Positions 1 through 9,564 of a stretch of 64,000 bases of DNA are shown piece after piece. This stretch comes from Kiritimatiellia bacterium (lineage in GTDB: Bacteria > Verrucomicrobiota > Kiritimatiellia > RFP12 > UBA1067), in NCBI GenBank assembly GCA_017525225.1, contig JAFXTB010000162.1, forward strand, positions 1 to 64,000, read 5' to 3'. The notes beneath the pieces were generated by a model. The model saw only the letters and a program-made list of their open reading frames with translations, was not told the DNA's origin and made no database searches. A program made the position numbers and the translations under genes. How positions within the stretch are numbered: position 1 is the stretch's first letter; the number at the start of each line of letters is the position of its first letter.

Positions 1-294
1 CAAACGGAAACGGGTGGTCAAGCATTACCTGTACGCCGCGAACCGTGAGAATCCGCGAACGTATGGCGTCCACGCTTCTGGCAACATTTTCACATTGGCA
101 ACATTAACCCACGCTCTTGCGCACGCATCATGCGAGGAATGATAGACTATCCCGAGACAAATTCCCAGAAAAAAGTTGTAAAAAGTTTGTAAAGTCCGGA
201 AGCTACACGGACATGATGCTTGAGGCCACCATCAGGACCGACGGCGAGTTGGACGCGGCGGCGGATGGAGGTTTACCAGCCATGGGGGATTTGG
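1..294. other. Left-edge stretch without a confident gene
   Basis: No gene is supported here. A frame open from base 2 to a TGA at 140-142 could be the last 46 codons of a gene entering from the left, but it shows no recognisable motif. A second open stretch (about 190-290) has coding-like composition on both strands and no convincing start. The only well-supported signal is the -10 element at its right end. Confidence 0.3.
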
Positions 295-300
295 TAAAAT
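295..300 (+). promoter_or_regulatory. -10 element, TTGGTAAAAT type, 7 nt before the start codon
   Basis: TAAAAT preceded by TTGG lies 7 nt upstream of the ATG at 308. A start site 6-8 nt after the -10 would fall on or next to the ATG, so the mRNA would be leaderless. There is no room for a Shine-Dalgarno sequence. It matches the signature seen before several other genes in this window. Confidence 0.55.
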
Positions 301-307
301 ATCCGCC

Positions 308-1270
308 ATGCACCTGGCAAGAACCATATTGGCGATGATGTCTCCGTGCGCGGCGGCGGCGTTCACGCTCTCGCCCGTATGCGAGCTGACGCGCCCTTCC
401 CAGCCGGAATCCCTCAGTTCGCTCTCGTCCGTGGGCGGAGATGTCTTCTGGACGTCTACCGACTGGCACCCCGAACTCTTCGAGCTCATCCTGGAGCGGA
501 ATTCAGATGGCACGCCTTCCGGTGTGCGAATCACGAGGAAATGCGCCTTGGATGGCGCCGTGGACGTTGAAGGCATCGCGCGCGACCCGCTGCGTGGCAC
601 CGTATGGGTCGCGGACGAGCAGACGATGTGCATCTATGAGCACGACCCTGCTACCGGCAAGCGGCTCGGTACGCTCGATATGCCGCCGGTGTTCAAGAAG
701 TTCCGCGCAACCTATGGCCTGGAATCGCTGAGCATGCGTCCTGACGGGCTGGAGCTCTGGTGCGCGAACGAGGAGGCGCTTTCATGCGACGGCCCCGTAT
801 CCACCCGCGAACATGGAACGACTGTCAGGCTGGCGCGTTTCACGCGCAAGGATGCCGCCGATGGCTGGCATGCGGCGGGGCAATGGGCATATACGACCGA
901 CAGCATCGCCGGCACGGCCCCGTTTAGGGCGTGCCGGTCGGGGCTGGTGGATCTCTGCGCCCTGGAGGATGGCACGCTCCTCGCCCTGGAGCGCGAATAC
1001 AGCTTCAAGCCACTGCCTTCGCTGAGATGCCGCATATATGCGGTCGATCGCACGGGGGCAACGGATGTGTCGACGATGGAATCGCTCGCCTCAGGCGGCT
1101 TCAAGCCCGTGGGCCGCAAGCTGCTGTATGGCGCCGACACCGGCACGACGATGTACGAAGGATTGGCCGCGGGGCCGGTTCAGGCCGATGGTTCGCGGCT
1201 GCTCGTACTTGTCTCCGATGGCGACAAGCTGCTGAACCGGCGCACGCTCGTCCTGCGCATGGCGAAATGA
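308..1270 (+). CDS. Secreted esterase-like-phytase domain protein
   Basis: A 320-residue protein with an N-terminal signal peptide (hydrophobic to about residue 20). The rest resembles the esterase-like activity of phytase family (PF13449), a beta-propeller-like fold. The two family signatures are visible: VEGIARDPLRGTVWVADE near residue 90 and GLESLSMRPDGLELWCANE near residue 140. Related proteins are periplasmic or surface phosphoesterases, but the substrate cannot be read from the sequence. The gene is convergent with the metalloprotease gene, 17 nt from its stop. The start follows the leaderless-type promoter at 295-300. The family assignment rests on motif recognition only. Confidence 0.7.
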   Translation: MHLARTILAMMSPCAAAAFTLSPVCELTRPSQPESLSSLSSVGGDVFWTSTDWHPELFELILERNSDGTPSGVRITRKCALDGAVDVEGIARDPLRGTVWVADEQTMCIYEHDPATGKRLGTLDMPPVFKKFRATYGLESLSMRPDGLELWCANEEALSCDGPVSTREHGTTVRLARFTRKDAADGWHAAGQWAYTTDSIAGTAPFRACRSGLVDLCALEDGTLLALEREYSFKPLPSLRCRIYAVDRTGATDVSTMESLASGGFKPVGRKLLYGADTGTTMYEGLAAGPVQADGSRLLVLVSDGDKLLNRRTLVLRMAK

Positions 1271-1287
1271 CGGATCCACGGCCGCGC

Positions 1288-4200
1288 TCATGGCGCCGCC
1301 GCTCGGGCCACTGCGATATCGCCCGCTCGAACGGAGGGGACGTCGGCGATGGAGACGGTGAATCTCTCGCAGAAGCCGATCTTCGGCAGCACCACCGCCA
1401 CCTCGCCGGTCCAGCCCGTGCCAGGGACATATCCGAGAAGCGTGAGATGGGCGGAACCCGAAGCCTTGGCCTTCGTCTGTCCGGAACGCATCGCCGTCAC
1501 CGTGACCTTGCCCTTCGCGGCGAACGCGAGCTTGAGATCATAGCCCTTCACTCCAACGACCTTGCGGGTGAAGGATGTCGTCTTCTTCGTGAACGCAAAG
1601 GCCGGCAGCCGGGCGCGCTTCATCCCCCAGACATCCTGCCGGAGCGTCGCAGTGAAGAACCCGTTCGTCCCGATCCATACCTTGTCGGCGGCATTCGGCG
1701 TGGAGGTGAGCTTTGTGCTGAACTCCGCGACGCCGCGAGACAGCGTGTCGCCGTCGGTAGAAGGATATTCCTCGGAGCGTATCGAGACATCTGTCGACCA
1801 ACGAGCCTTACCTTCCTTGGCGACACCCTTGACCGCGTTGAAGCGGCCGGAAGCCTCTTCAGCGAAGCAATTGATCGAAAAGGCATGGACCACGCCGTCG
1901 TCCCACGTATATTTCCCCGACACCTTGCCTGCCGTGCCGACAGTCAGGTTGGCAAGGCCGGTTGGATCTCCGCCAGGCACGAGATACGGCTCCAGGGCCG
2001 GACCGTAGAACGTGCCTCTGACCCAGTTCGGCAGGCTCACTACCTCGATCGTGAACACGAGCGACCCGGTCCACTTCCACTTGTTTGTCGCCGACACGCG
2101 TACCGTACGCTTCTCCCCAGGCGATGTGGCGACACCCGTTATCTTTCCGCTTGAGAATGAAAGTCCAGCCGGAAGCTTTGTGCAATTCAAGGTGTTTGCA
2201 AAGCCGTCGAGTCCCCCTTCCGTCGCCAGATCGATCTGCTGGCGTACGCCTGCATGGATCACGATCGCATCGCCCGCCTGTATCTCGCCGGAAACGGGCG
2301 AGGGACCATTCAATGCGGTCGCCTGGGCGCGGACGACTATTCCATCCGCTATGACGCCGGGATTCGCGTCGTCGTACCCTGAACCCTGGTACACGACGAA
2401 GAGCGTTGTAGCCGTGTGCTTGACGGCCTTCTTGCCCGTGCCGTACGTGCGTGTGAACGTGACAAGGTACTTTCCAGGGGCCGTGGGAGTGCCGCGTACC
2501 TGTCCCGTGGACTTGACGAACGAAAGTCCCGTGGGCATGCCGGCGGCGGCGCAGTTGGTCGCTCCTGGGATGATGAAGTCGGATGGCACGCCGGCAATCA
2601 TATCGTCGTAGTGGTCCTCTATCGGGATGTCGTCCGTGCGATAGTTGTCCACCAGAATGCGGAACTGGAACGACTTGCCGCCCGTCACGGCGTAGTTCTT
2701 CACGGTGAACACGGCCTTCTTGGCAAGTTCGCCGGGCTTTGTGGCCTTGCCGGAGATCGCATATCCTGCCGAGGCGGATCCTACCAGCTTGAGTCCGGCG
2801 GGAAGATTCCGGGCTGTCACGGTATACGGCGAATCCGACGCCACCACGACGCCTATGCGTACGCTCTTGCCGGCAGGCACGAGATAGACTTCCGAACCGG
2901 AAATGGGATCGGCGGCGAGGTCGAGCCCTATCGCGGGTCCGCCCGCAAAGGTATACCGCGTGCCGCCCACGGTCACGGAGCCGGTTATTCCGTCCTCCTT
3001 AACGGTGAGGGATGTGCTGGCTGTCTTCTTGCCGCTCTTCGACTTGACGGTGACGCCGAACGAGCCATCATCCACCGAGCCACGGGCATAGCTTTTCGAC
3101 GATACCTTCCAGGTCGTCTTGCCGATCTTGACGGAGCCTGTGATCTTGCCGGCCGCCGTCACCTTGAAACGGACGCTGCCTACCGAATTGGACGCGGCGT
3201 TCAAGAGGTATGCTCCGAAGTTCCCCTTGGCCCATCGTGGAAGCGCCTTTATCGAGTACTTCCAGCTGTACACGCTGGAAAGTCCCGTGACACTGCTCTT
3301 CATGGTGAAGCGGGCCGTACCGGACTGCGCCTTCGAAGGTACGCCGCTCAGCTTTCCGGTGCTCGTGCTGAATTTCAGGCCGGCGGGCAGGCCCTTGACG
3401 GAGAACGAGATGCTGTCGCCCCAGTTCCAGAGCAGATATTCGTACAGGTTGGCCGAAACCTTCACGCCTGCCGAAGCCTGCGTGGGAAGCTTGTCGGCCA
3501 CCGTCGGAATGAACGAGGGCGGCCTGTGTACGGCGAGGCACTTCAACAGGAGCTGGCTGGAGGGATCTTCAAGCAGCCACTTTGCCAAGGACCAGTCCAC
3601 ATATATGTTGTCCGCAGCGAAGGAAAGCTTGAACGTCCCAAGCATGGACGATTTGACGGTCGCCTTGCCCGTGGACACCGTGAGCGTGCCATATTCCACC
3701 TGCCGCCATCCATACCAGTCGGAGATCACCAGTTCAATCGATGCCTTGCCGTCGGACGCCTTGCCCACCGTGATCTTGAGATCCATCTCGACTTCCGCGA
3801 ACGAGCCTACGAAGCTGCGCTTCTTGTTGGCCGTGTAGGCCGGGGTCGCCATCACCTGATTTTTGCACTCAACCACGGCATCAACCGCATCGGACGGAAT
3901 GCCTACGCCGTTGACGGTCTTTCCGGCGAGCTGCCTCGCGGCGTCCTCCCACAGGCGCATCACCGCCGTGTAGCCGGTGTTCGGCGTGCAGTAGGCTGTC
4001 ACGGTAAGGTATGCGAGCTGCAGGGCGGGCGCCAGCCCGATACGTTCCTGGAGAAGGTAGAAGAAGCGGTTCTGCACCCCTGAGTTCATGTGCACGCCGC
4101 CATTGTCGTCTCCATACGGATTGATCTCGTACCAGTTGGAGTCGCGATAGACCGAAGGCTGCACGAATGCCGAAAAACCTGAATCTGGATGGGCGATGTC

Positions 4201-5646
4201 GCGTATAGGCCTCGCGCTGCCAGAATCCTCCCCGAGGAACCAGTCAGCCGTCTGTGGTGTCCAGTCTGGATACTCGGGTCCCTCCGGCTGGAAGAGGTTC
4301 TCGCAGCCCACGCCGAAGATGTCCGCGAACGATTCATCGAGCGCACCGGTCTCGCCTTCGTACGGGAAGCCGACGGATTCGGCGGCTATGCCGTGGGAGA
4401 ATTCGTGGGCGGTAACGTCGAGGATGTTGTAGGTCTGTGATGCGCTGTATCCAAAATACATGCACCCGCTGTAGATGGGTTCCTTGCCGGCCTTGGTGAC
4501 GTCCGAGTAGAAGAAGGCATTGTCGTATCCGCCGGTGATGCGGCCATTGGAATCCTTGCTGGCGCAGCACACGAACGCGCATGTGCGCGATGAGGCTCCC
4601 TTCCTGCCAAGATATGACGGACGTCCGTAGACAGCCTCGAAGTATTCCGTGACCGTGACAAGGTCGGCTGCGGCCGCCATGGCCTCCGGATGGAAGTCGC
4701 CCCAGTCATCGGAGCCATAGCGAGCGAAACCGTTCACATCGGCGGCCGTGGGCTGGGGCGCCTCGCGTCCCTTCACCTTGCGGTAGATGTTCGTCACACC
4801 GTCGGTATTCCAGACGGCAAAGCTTCTCCCGTAGCGGTTGGTGCCGCAAAGATAGAAGTAGCCGTCGTTGCCGCGAATGCCCGGCACCTCCACCACGCAT
4901 GGAGCGTCATTGGTCCAGAGCGGACGAGGAAGCTGGCCGCGAATGGTGCATGGCGTTCCAGAAGGAAAGGCCTTGGTCCGCGCCTTGGGCCCGTAGGTGG
5001 TCGCGTAGTCCAGCAGCCAGTCCTCCCCAGAACTCTCGTCCGCATACCTTGCGCCATCGTTGCGGACGCGCCGCTCGGTGGCGATCCTGTCGCCGGTGTG
5101 CGCATCGGTGTAGATCCAGAACCTGCCTTGGACGGTCTTCCACGCAAGACGGGCCGATGTACCATCGTCCGCGTCCGATGGAAGCCATACCACGAGTTCA
5201 CCGTCCTGCGGCTGCGCGGTGCGTGGCGTTGGGTCGATGGCGATTCCGGGAATGAAGTGCCCGTTGACCTGGTACACGGTGCCATCCGGGGTGAAATGGA
5301 CTATCAGCTGGCGCGACCTCACCGGCAGACCTTGGTACCGCTGGTCGAGGCGCACATGCACGTTCCCCGTCATGTCCGTCCACTCCGAGCGGACGGCAAG
5401 TTCCTCGGCGGCCACTGTCACGCCCAGTTGATCCTTGAGCGCCTCGGCGGCCTTCATGGCCCAGTCCGCCCAGTCTCCGCCCGGCTGCTGCTGTCCGGAC
5501 ACGCCCGTCCCAGCTGAAAGCAAGCGCCGGGCGGCAGCTGGCGCGCGCCACAGCCCATCGCCGACAAGATGTATGTCCGCCGCAGCGACACACGCAGCGG
5601 TAGCGACGACCGCCGCCAAAAGCCTCTTCATGTCAATCATGTTCAT
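1288..5646 (-). CDS. Secreted modular M4 (thermolysin-type) metalloprotease
   Basis: A 1,452-residue protein. I chose the ATG at 5646 because AAAGGAGG lies 4 nt upstream; an ATG six codons earlier would place that site inside the gene. A signal peptide (to about residue 25) and a propeptide region precede a thermolysin-type catalytic domain. The zinc motif HEFSH is at about residues 413-417, and the third ligand is in GALDESFADIFG about 17 residues later. The C-terminal half is modular: several Ig-like putative domains of the PAGLxFxxxTGxxxGxP type, and two copies of a module starting LPxWxxG (LPRWAKG near base 3230, LPNWVRG near base 2020). The same module closes the giant protein at 19978-27915. 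It is probably a surface or secreted endopeptidase, with the repeats as adhesive or spacer domains. Confidence 0.88.
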   Translation of the reverse strand: MNMIDMKRLLAAVVATAACVAAADIHLVGDGLWRAPAAARRLLSAGTGVSGQQQPGGDWADWAMKAAEALKDQLGVTVAAEELAVRSEWTDMTGNVHVRLDQRYQGLPVRSRQLIVHFTPDGTVYQVNGHFIPGIAIDPTPRTAQPQDGELVVWLPSDADDGTSARLAWKTVQGRFWIYTDAHTGDRIATERRVRNDGARYADESSGEDWLLDYATTYGPKARTKAFPSGTPCTIRGQLPRPLWTNDAPCVVEVPGIRGNDGYFYLCGTNRYGRSFAVWNTDGVTNIYRKVKGREAPQPTAADVNGFARYGSDDWGDFHPEAMAAAADLVTVTEYFEAVYGRPSYLGRKGASSRTCAFVCCASKDSNGRITGGYDNAFFYSDVTKAGKEPIYSGCMYFGYSASQTYNILDVTAHEFSHGIAAESVGFPYEGETGALDESFADIFGVGCENLFQPEGPEYPDWTPQTADWFLGEDSGSARPIRDIAHPDSGFSAFVQPSVYRDSNWYEINPYGDDNGGVHMNSGVQNRFFYLLQERIGLAPALQLAYLTVTAYCTPNTGYTAVMRLWEDAARQLAGKTVNGVGIPSDAVDAVVECKNQVMATPAYTANKKRSFVGSFAEVEMDLKITVGKASDGKASIELVISDWYGWRQVEYGTLTVSTGKATVKSSMLGTFKLSFAADNIYVDWSLAKWLLEDPSSQLLLKCLAVHRPPSFIPTVADKLPTQASAGVKVSANLYEYLLWNWGDSISFSVKGLPAGLKFSTSTGKLSGVPSKAQSGTARFTMKSSVTGLSSVYSWKYSIKALPRWAKGNFGAYLLNAASNSVGSVRFKVTAAGKITGSVKIGKTTWKVSSKSYARGSVDDGSFGVTVKSKSGKKTASTSLTVKEDGITGSVTVGGTRYTFAGGPAIGLDLAADPISGSEVYLVPAGKSVRIGVVVASDSPYTVTARNLPAGLKLVGSASAGYAISGKATKPGELAKKAVFTVKNYAVTGGKSFQFRILVDNYRTDDIPIEDHYDDMIAGVPSDFIIPGATNCAAAGMPTGLSFVKSTGQVRGTPTAPGKYLVTFTRTYGTGKKAVKHTATTLFVVYQGSGYDDANPGVIADGIVVRAQATALNGPSPVSGEIQAGDAIVIHAGVRQQIDLATEGGLDGFANTLNCTKLPAGLSFSSGKITGVATSPGEKRTVRVSATNKWKWTGSLVFTIEVVSLPNWVRGTFYGPALEPYLVPGGDPTGLANLTVGTAGKVSGKYTWDDGVVHAFSINCFAEEASGRFNAVKGVAKEGKARWSTDVSIRSEEYPSTDGDTLSRGVAEFSTKLTSTPNAADKVWIGTNGFFTATLRQDVWGMKRARLPAFAFTKKTTSFTRKVVGVKGYDLKLAFAAKGKVTVTAMRSGQTKAKASGSAHLTLLGYVPGTGWTGEVAVVLPKIGFCERFTVSIADVPSVRAGDIAVARAAAP

Positions 5647-5715
5647 ACTGCCTCCTTTTGACATGACTACACTGGAATCACCTTCAGGTTACATGGAATC
5701 CCTGGGTGTCGGCGG

Positions 5716-6543
5716 TCAAGCATCCTGCAGACGGACTGCAAGCTCCGGCATGGCGCATTCAAAAGACACGCCGTACCAGTGGTCGTCGTCGGTAGCGCGG
5801 ATCGAGGAGCATACGATGTCGGCCGCAAGCGCGGCGGCGTCAAGCGCGGTCTTTCCGCGCATTACGGCGCCTGCGAACACCGAGGCGAACACATCGCCCG
5901 TGCCGTGCGACACGCGCCGTTCGCGTGGATTGAAATCATAGCGTACGGTACTACCGTCGGACACGGCCGATCCGAGAAGGCCCTCGTCGAAGGAGACGCC
6001 TGTGAGCACCACGTTCCTTGCTCCGAGGCCGTGGAGGTCCGCGCAGAGATTCTCGATGAACGGCTGGTCGTAGCCTTCAAGCACAGGCTTGCGGCCGAGC
6101 AGCAGCGCAGCTTCGGTGAGATTGGGCAGGATGTAGTCCGCCCCGACGCAAAGGCGCGCCATCTCGCGCGGGAATCCCGCGTCGAACCCGGCATAGAGCC
6201 GGCCGTTGTCCGCCATTGCGGGATCGACGAAGCGAAGCGCGCCAGGATTGGCGCAATGGTCCATGATCGAAAGGATCGGTTCGATCTGCGACTGGCATAC
6301 ATAGCCCGTGTAGAAGGCGTCGAAGCCTATCTTCTGGCGCAGCCACTCGGCCTCGATGCCGGCCATGTCGCCGGTGAGGTCGCGGAAGGTCCATGCGGAG
6401 AAGCCGCCCGTGTGGTTGGAAAGCACCGCGCTCGGCAGCACGGCACACTCGACACCGCAGGCCGACACGAGCGGCAGCGCCACGGTGAGCGAGCACTGCC
6501 CCACGCACGATATGTCCTGTATTGTGAGAAGCCTCTTTGCCAT
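5716..6543 (-). CDS. pdxY: Pyridoxal/pyridoxamine kinase (PfkB/ribokinase superfamily)
   Basis: A 275-residue cytoplasmic kinase that phosphorylates B6 vitamers at the 5-prime hydroxyl to feed pyridoxal 5-phosphate salvage. The N-terminus RLLTIQDISCVGQCSLT and the SNHTGGF segment match PdxK/PdxY proteins. GTGDVFASVFAG near residue 220 carries the catalytic Asp of the family. Length is typical. AAAGGAA lies 7-8 nt before the ATG. A divergent promoter region separates it from the pilus cluster. The PdxK/PdxY split cannot be settled from motifs, and the symbol is a best guess. Confidence 0.85.
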   Translation of the reverse strand: MAKRLLTIQDISCVGQCSLTVALPLVSACGVECAVLPSAVLSNHTGGFSAWTFRDLTGDMAGIEAEWLRQKIGFDAFYTGYVCQSQIEPILSIMDHCANPGALRFVDPAMADNGRLYAGFDAGFPREMARLCVGADYILPNLTEAALLLGRKPVLEGYDQPFIENLCADLHGLGARNVVLTGVSFDEGLLGSAVSDGSTVRYDFNPRERRVSHGTGDVFASVFAGAVMRGKTALDAAALAADIVCSSIRATDDDHWYGVSFECAMPELAVRLQDA

Positions 6544-6602
6544 CTGACCGTTCCTTTCTTCATGCCCCGCAATTCCTGAGGGGCGCGAAAATTGTTACGC
6601 AT

Positions 6603-6608
6603 ATTATA
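6603..6608 (-). promoter_or_regulatory. -10 element for the B6-vitamer kinase gene
   Basis: TATAAT on the minus strand, 59 nt before the ATG at 6543. This leaves a short leader with its own ribosome site (AAAGGAA). It is divergent from the plus-strand -10 at 6631, so the two promoters lie back to back within 35 nt. Confidence 0.5.
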
Positions 6609-6630
6609 CACGAAACAGCCCGCATTGTGC

Positions 6631-6636
6631 TATAAT
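6631..6636 (+). promoter_or_regulatory. -10 element 6 nt before the pilus cluster start
   Basis: TATAAT with only six bases (ACTTGC) before the GTG at 6643. A transcript starting at the usual distance would begin on the GTG itself, giving a leaderless mRNA for the first gene of the pilus cluster. Confidence 0.6.
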
Positions 6637-6642
6637 ACTTGC

Positions 6643-6813
6643 GTGAAAACGATTGCCCAGCGAAAACGCTCCAGATCGGGACAGGCGATGGTCGAATACG
6701 TGCTCGTGTTCGTAGCGCTGGTCGCGGCGTCTCTTGCCTTCGTCGGCTTCTTCGCCGCCGAACGGCGCAGCGCCGCCAGGTCGGTGGGGCTGGTTGCATC
6801 GGAGTATCCATGA
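6643..6813 (+). CDS. Flp/TadE-type pilin-like peptide
   Basis: A 56-residue peptide starting at GTG 6643, the first start after the promoter. It has a basic leader (KRSRSG) followed by QAMVEYVLVFVALVAA. This is the class III (Flp) prepilin pattern: cleavage after Gly, Glu at position 5, then a hydrophobic helix. It lies upstream of a better Flp pilin and at the head of a Tad-type cluster. It is probably a minor pilin or pseudopilin. No prepilin peptidase gene lies in the window. Confidence 0.65.
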   Translation: MKTIAQRKRSRSGQAMVEYVLVFVALVAASLAFVGFFAAERRSAARSVGLVASEYP

Positions 6814-6833
6814 ACGGCGAAGGGAGGAATGGT

Positions 6834-7070
6834 ATGGACAGGAAGAGCAGAAAAGGCCAGACGATGGTGGAGTACATCATCATCATAGCGCTCATCGCGA
6901 TTTCGCTGATCGCGGTGTTCTCGTACTTCGGCGGCGCGGTCGGCAACAAGGTGGCCGGCGCGACGGAGGCGATCGACAGCGGCGAGGCCGCCAGCGGCGC
7001 CCGCCAGAAGGCCGACGACATCATCCAGAACGCCGAAACCGGCGAAACGATCAAGAAGCTCGGCAACTGA
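6834..7070 (+). CDS. Flp-family type IVb pilin
   Basis: A 78-residue prepilin. GGGAGG lies 6 nt before the ATG at 6834. The sequence is MDRKSRKG followed by QTMVEYIIIIALIAIS: a short basic leader, the prepilin peptidase site (G/Q), the invariant Glu5, and an N-terminal membrane and assembly helix. A soluble tail of about 45 charged residues follows. This is the likely major pilin of the cluster, exported through the Tad inner-membrane machine encoded by the cpaF and tadB homologues downstream. Confidence 0.8.
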   Translation: MDRKSRKGQTMVEYIIIIALIAISLIAVFSYFGGAVGNKVAGATEAIDSGEAASGARQKADDIIQNAETGETIKKLGN

Positions 7071-7072
7071 AC

Positions 7073-7636
7073 GTGTGCGTCGGCAGGGAATGCCGGGCAT
7101 CCGGGTCGCGGGGACGCCTGCGTCCCAGGAGAGGGCAGGCGATGCTCGAATCGATCATCGCCATGTTTTTCCTGTGCCTCGTGTTCTTTCTCGTCGTTGA
7201 CTACGCGGAACTCCTCAGGACGCGTACCATCCTCGACTACGCCGCGGCGCGCGGCGCGCGCGCCAGGGCCGTCGGCTTCAACGACTTCATGGTCACCAAG
7301 ACCGTACGCATAGCCTCGATGGCCGCGGCCGGGGAGTGCCGAACGGCGCGCGAGTCGTCGATCTCTCCGACGGTAGGCTTCCTCTCCAGCCGGGCGGGCA
7401 GCTACCTCGAGGCCGAATATGAGAGCGACACCAAGGGCATACTCGACTTCGCCCTGTGGGATCCGAGCGTCTTCGGGTGGCATGCCGACGAATCGCATGG
7501 CGGCAGCCAGGCGGACATCGCCTTTGAGGTCCACCAGCTCCATCCGCTCGTCTCCGGCCTGCCTGGTTCGCCTGAGGCCGCGACGATGCGCGGCAGCGCG
7601 AAGATCGAGAGCCACTACCCGTACTACCTGAAATAG
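7073..7636 (+). CDS. TadE-like pseudopilin/pilus assembly protein
   Basis: A 187-residue protein. The GTG at 7073 is 3 nt after the upstream stop; it is preferred because the processing-type site RRGQAMLESIIAMFF must lie inside the protein, and the first ATG in frame falls within that site. The N-terminal leader and helix match TadE pseudopilins. The rest is periplasmic with no recognised domain. It is translated with the upstream pilin genes and likely acts in pilus assembly or initiation. Confidence 0.65.
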   Translation: MCVGRECRASGSRGRLRPRRGQAMLESIIAMFFLCLVFFLVVDYAELLRTRTILDYAAARGARARAVGFNDFMVTKTVRIASMAAAGECRTARESSISPTVGFLSSRAGSYLEAEYESDTKGILDFALWDPSVFGWHADESHGGSQADIAFEVHQLHPLVSGLPGSPEAATMRGSAKIESHYPYYLK

Positions 7637-7646
7637 CGGCGGCACA

Positions 7647-9149
7647 ATGGCTAGACACCCTCGACATATCCATGAAGGCGGCCAGGTTGCGCTGGTGCTG
7701 GTCTTTCTGCTTGCGTCGCTTCTGGTGCTGGCGCTGATGAACGTGGATGTGTTCCTCGCCGCGCGGAGCAAGAACCGCCTCACCGACGCGGGCGATGCCG
7801 CGGCGCTAGCCGGCGCGCGCTGGCAGGGCCTGACGCTGAACCTGATAGGCCAGCTGAATCTCGCCCATCTCGACATAGCCTGCAGATACGCCGAGGATCC
7901 CCTTCTCGCATCGAACCTCTGCGCGGGCGTCGCCGCGCTCCAGGAGCGCATCGCCTTCGCCGGGCCGCTCATGGGCTGCTTCGATGCCAACCGCGCGGCG
8001 CGGCTCAACGGCGTAGGCGAATTCATCGAGACGCGCCAGCTGCTGCAGGAGGCCGTGGCGCGCGCCGTGAACCTGCCGTCCACCGCCACCTGGCCCGACA
8101 AAGCCTCCGACTACACGCTGATGCTCCAGGCCGCCTTCTCGGAAGGCGCCTCCGCCGGCGTCGACAACGCCAACCTCTACAACCTCGACTTCTCCGGCGA
8201 CCATCCGCTATACAGCAAGGCGTTCTACAACGCCATCGACGGCGAGGACTGGTGCTGGTTCTTCTTCCGCGAGGAATACATGGCGAGGCTGAAGAACTTC
8301 ACCGGCTGGGGCGACCTGCCGCCAGGTACCCAGCGCGGCGGATACTGCAACCCCGAATTCCTCGGCTGCGCCGTGCGTCCACGCCAGGGCCACGCATTTC
8401 TCTCGCTGCCAGACGCCCCGGCGATACTGCTTGACATTGCCACGAGACACGGTCTCGGCTCCGTGAACGCCGAGACGCTCGCCCGTGGGGTGTTCGGCAT
8501 GCCGCAGGATGAACAGGGCCTCCGCCGGCCATGCGCCCTGGATCACGAATGGTGGTTCTACGACACAGGCGCCGATCCGGCAGGGCTTGACGCCACTGGC
8601 GAATGGCGGCCGTGGTTCGAGATGGATCCATCCGGCGGCGACCGTCTGCCGATCCTATCCGGCGTAAAGGATGAGTACGACGAGTTCGGTGCCTCTACTG
8701 CGATGCGCGTGTATGAATGGATTGGTCCCGTGACGCCGGGCGTAGGTTCCAACCTGGTATTCTGGACCGCCGCCGCCAAGCCGTTCGGCAGGCGTGAGAC
8801 CCCATACGGCACATGCACGGTCACGCAGTACGCGCCGACTCGCGGCGAACGACCGTTCCCGCTCGTCACGCCAGACTTCACCGATGTGCGCCTCATACCG
8901 CTCGCAGGCGCGTCGGAGATGCGTCTTGGGACATCCGACCTTCCCTGGGTGCGCCATACCCGCGACCATGTGCCCGATTGCGCGCATGGCCTCGTGTTCG
9001 GCGGCTGCACGTACTGCAGGGCGCTGGAGAAATGGAACGATCCGCAGTTCCGTCGCCGCGGCGTGGACTGGCTGGCGGAGAACAGCGGCACATGCCGCCG
9101 TCCGGGCGGCGGCGGAGTATCGTCTGGAGGGACGCGCCATGCGCACTGA
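7647..9149 (+). CDS. TadG-like pilus-associated protein
   Basis: A 500-residue protein. It begins with a short leader, then GGQVALVLVFLLASLLVLALMNVDVFLAAR, the single N-terminal helix typical of TadG-like (TadE/TadG N-terminal) proteins. The adjoining segment (KNRLTDAGDAAALAGA) is the usual sequence after that helix. The large C-terminal part is cysteine-containing, aromatic-rich and unassigned. It overlaps the next gene by 11 nt. It is likely an envelope-anchored pilus component. Confidence 0.6.
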   Translation: MARHPRHIHEGGQVALVLVFLLASLLVLALMNVDVFLAARSKNRLTDAGDAAALAGARWQGLTLNLIGQLNLAHLDIACRYAEDPLLASNLCAGVAALQERIAFAGPLMGCFDANRAARLNGVGEFIETRQLLQEAVARAVNLPSTATWPDKASDYTLMLQAAFSEGASAGVDNANLYNLDFSGDHPLYSKAFYNAIDGEDWCWFFFREEYMARLKNFTGWGDLPPGTQRGGYCNPEFLGCAVRPRQGHAFLSLPDAPAILLDIATRHGLGSVNAETLARGVFGMPQDEQGLRRPCALDHEWWFYDTGADPAGLDATGEWRPWFEMDPSGGDRLPILSGVKDEYDEFGASTAMRVYEWIGPVTPGVGSNLVFWTAAAKPFGRRETPYGTCTVTQYAPTRGERPFPLVTPDFTDVRLIPLAGASEMRLGTSDLPWVRHTRDHVPDCAHGLVFGGCTYCRALEKWNDPQFRRRGVDWLAENSGTCRRPGGGGVSSGGTRHAH

Positions 9150-9564
9150 CCGCCGTGCACAGGCCTTCATCGAGACGACCATCGGGCTTTTCACCCTGGT
9201 GTTCATCCTCGTGGCGCTCTTCACATTCGGCCGCATCATCCCCGAATCGCAGCGATACCGGTCGCTCGTACGCTGGAAGGCCGGCTACAACGCCCAGCAC
9301 CGGGACGCCCCCTTCGACACCGCCATGAATGGAACCTCATGGAGCCTGGCGCAGTCGTTCGCCGAATCCCAGGGCATCTCACTGCCCCCGGTCCCCTCCG
9401 CCACCTCGCCGCGTCCTGAATCAATCACCTATGAGATCGACATGCGCGGCGACATCGGCAATTTCGCCGCGGACGAGGTGTTCGGCGTGGACGGCATGCG
9501 CCTGTCCGCGGAGGTCTATCTGCCCGGAATGTCGGTGCCGCTTGCAGGAGGTATGCAGCAATGA
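9139..9564 (+). CDS. TadE-like small pilus protein
   Basis: A 141-residue protein. GGAGG lies 8 nt before the ATG at 9139, inside the end of the previous gene. DRRAQAFIETTIGLFTLVFILVALFTFGR gives another TadE-type N-terminal helix with the Glu at the expected position. No other domain is recognised. It overlaps the following gene by an ATGA junction, so translation is probably coupled. Confidence 0.6.
   Translation: MRTDRRAQAFIETTIGLFTLVFILVALFTFGRIIPESQRYRSLVRWKAGYNAQHRDAPFDTAMNGTSWSLAQSFAESQGISLPPVPSATSPRPESITYEIDMRGDIGNFAADEVFGVDGMRLSAEVYLPGMSVPLAGGMQQ

Noticed and set aside
2416-4083. 555-codon plus-strand frame antisense to the metalloprotease
   Set aside because: It is a shadow of GC-rich coding sequence; the minus-strand gene has the catalytic motifs and ribosome site.
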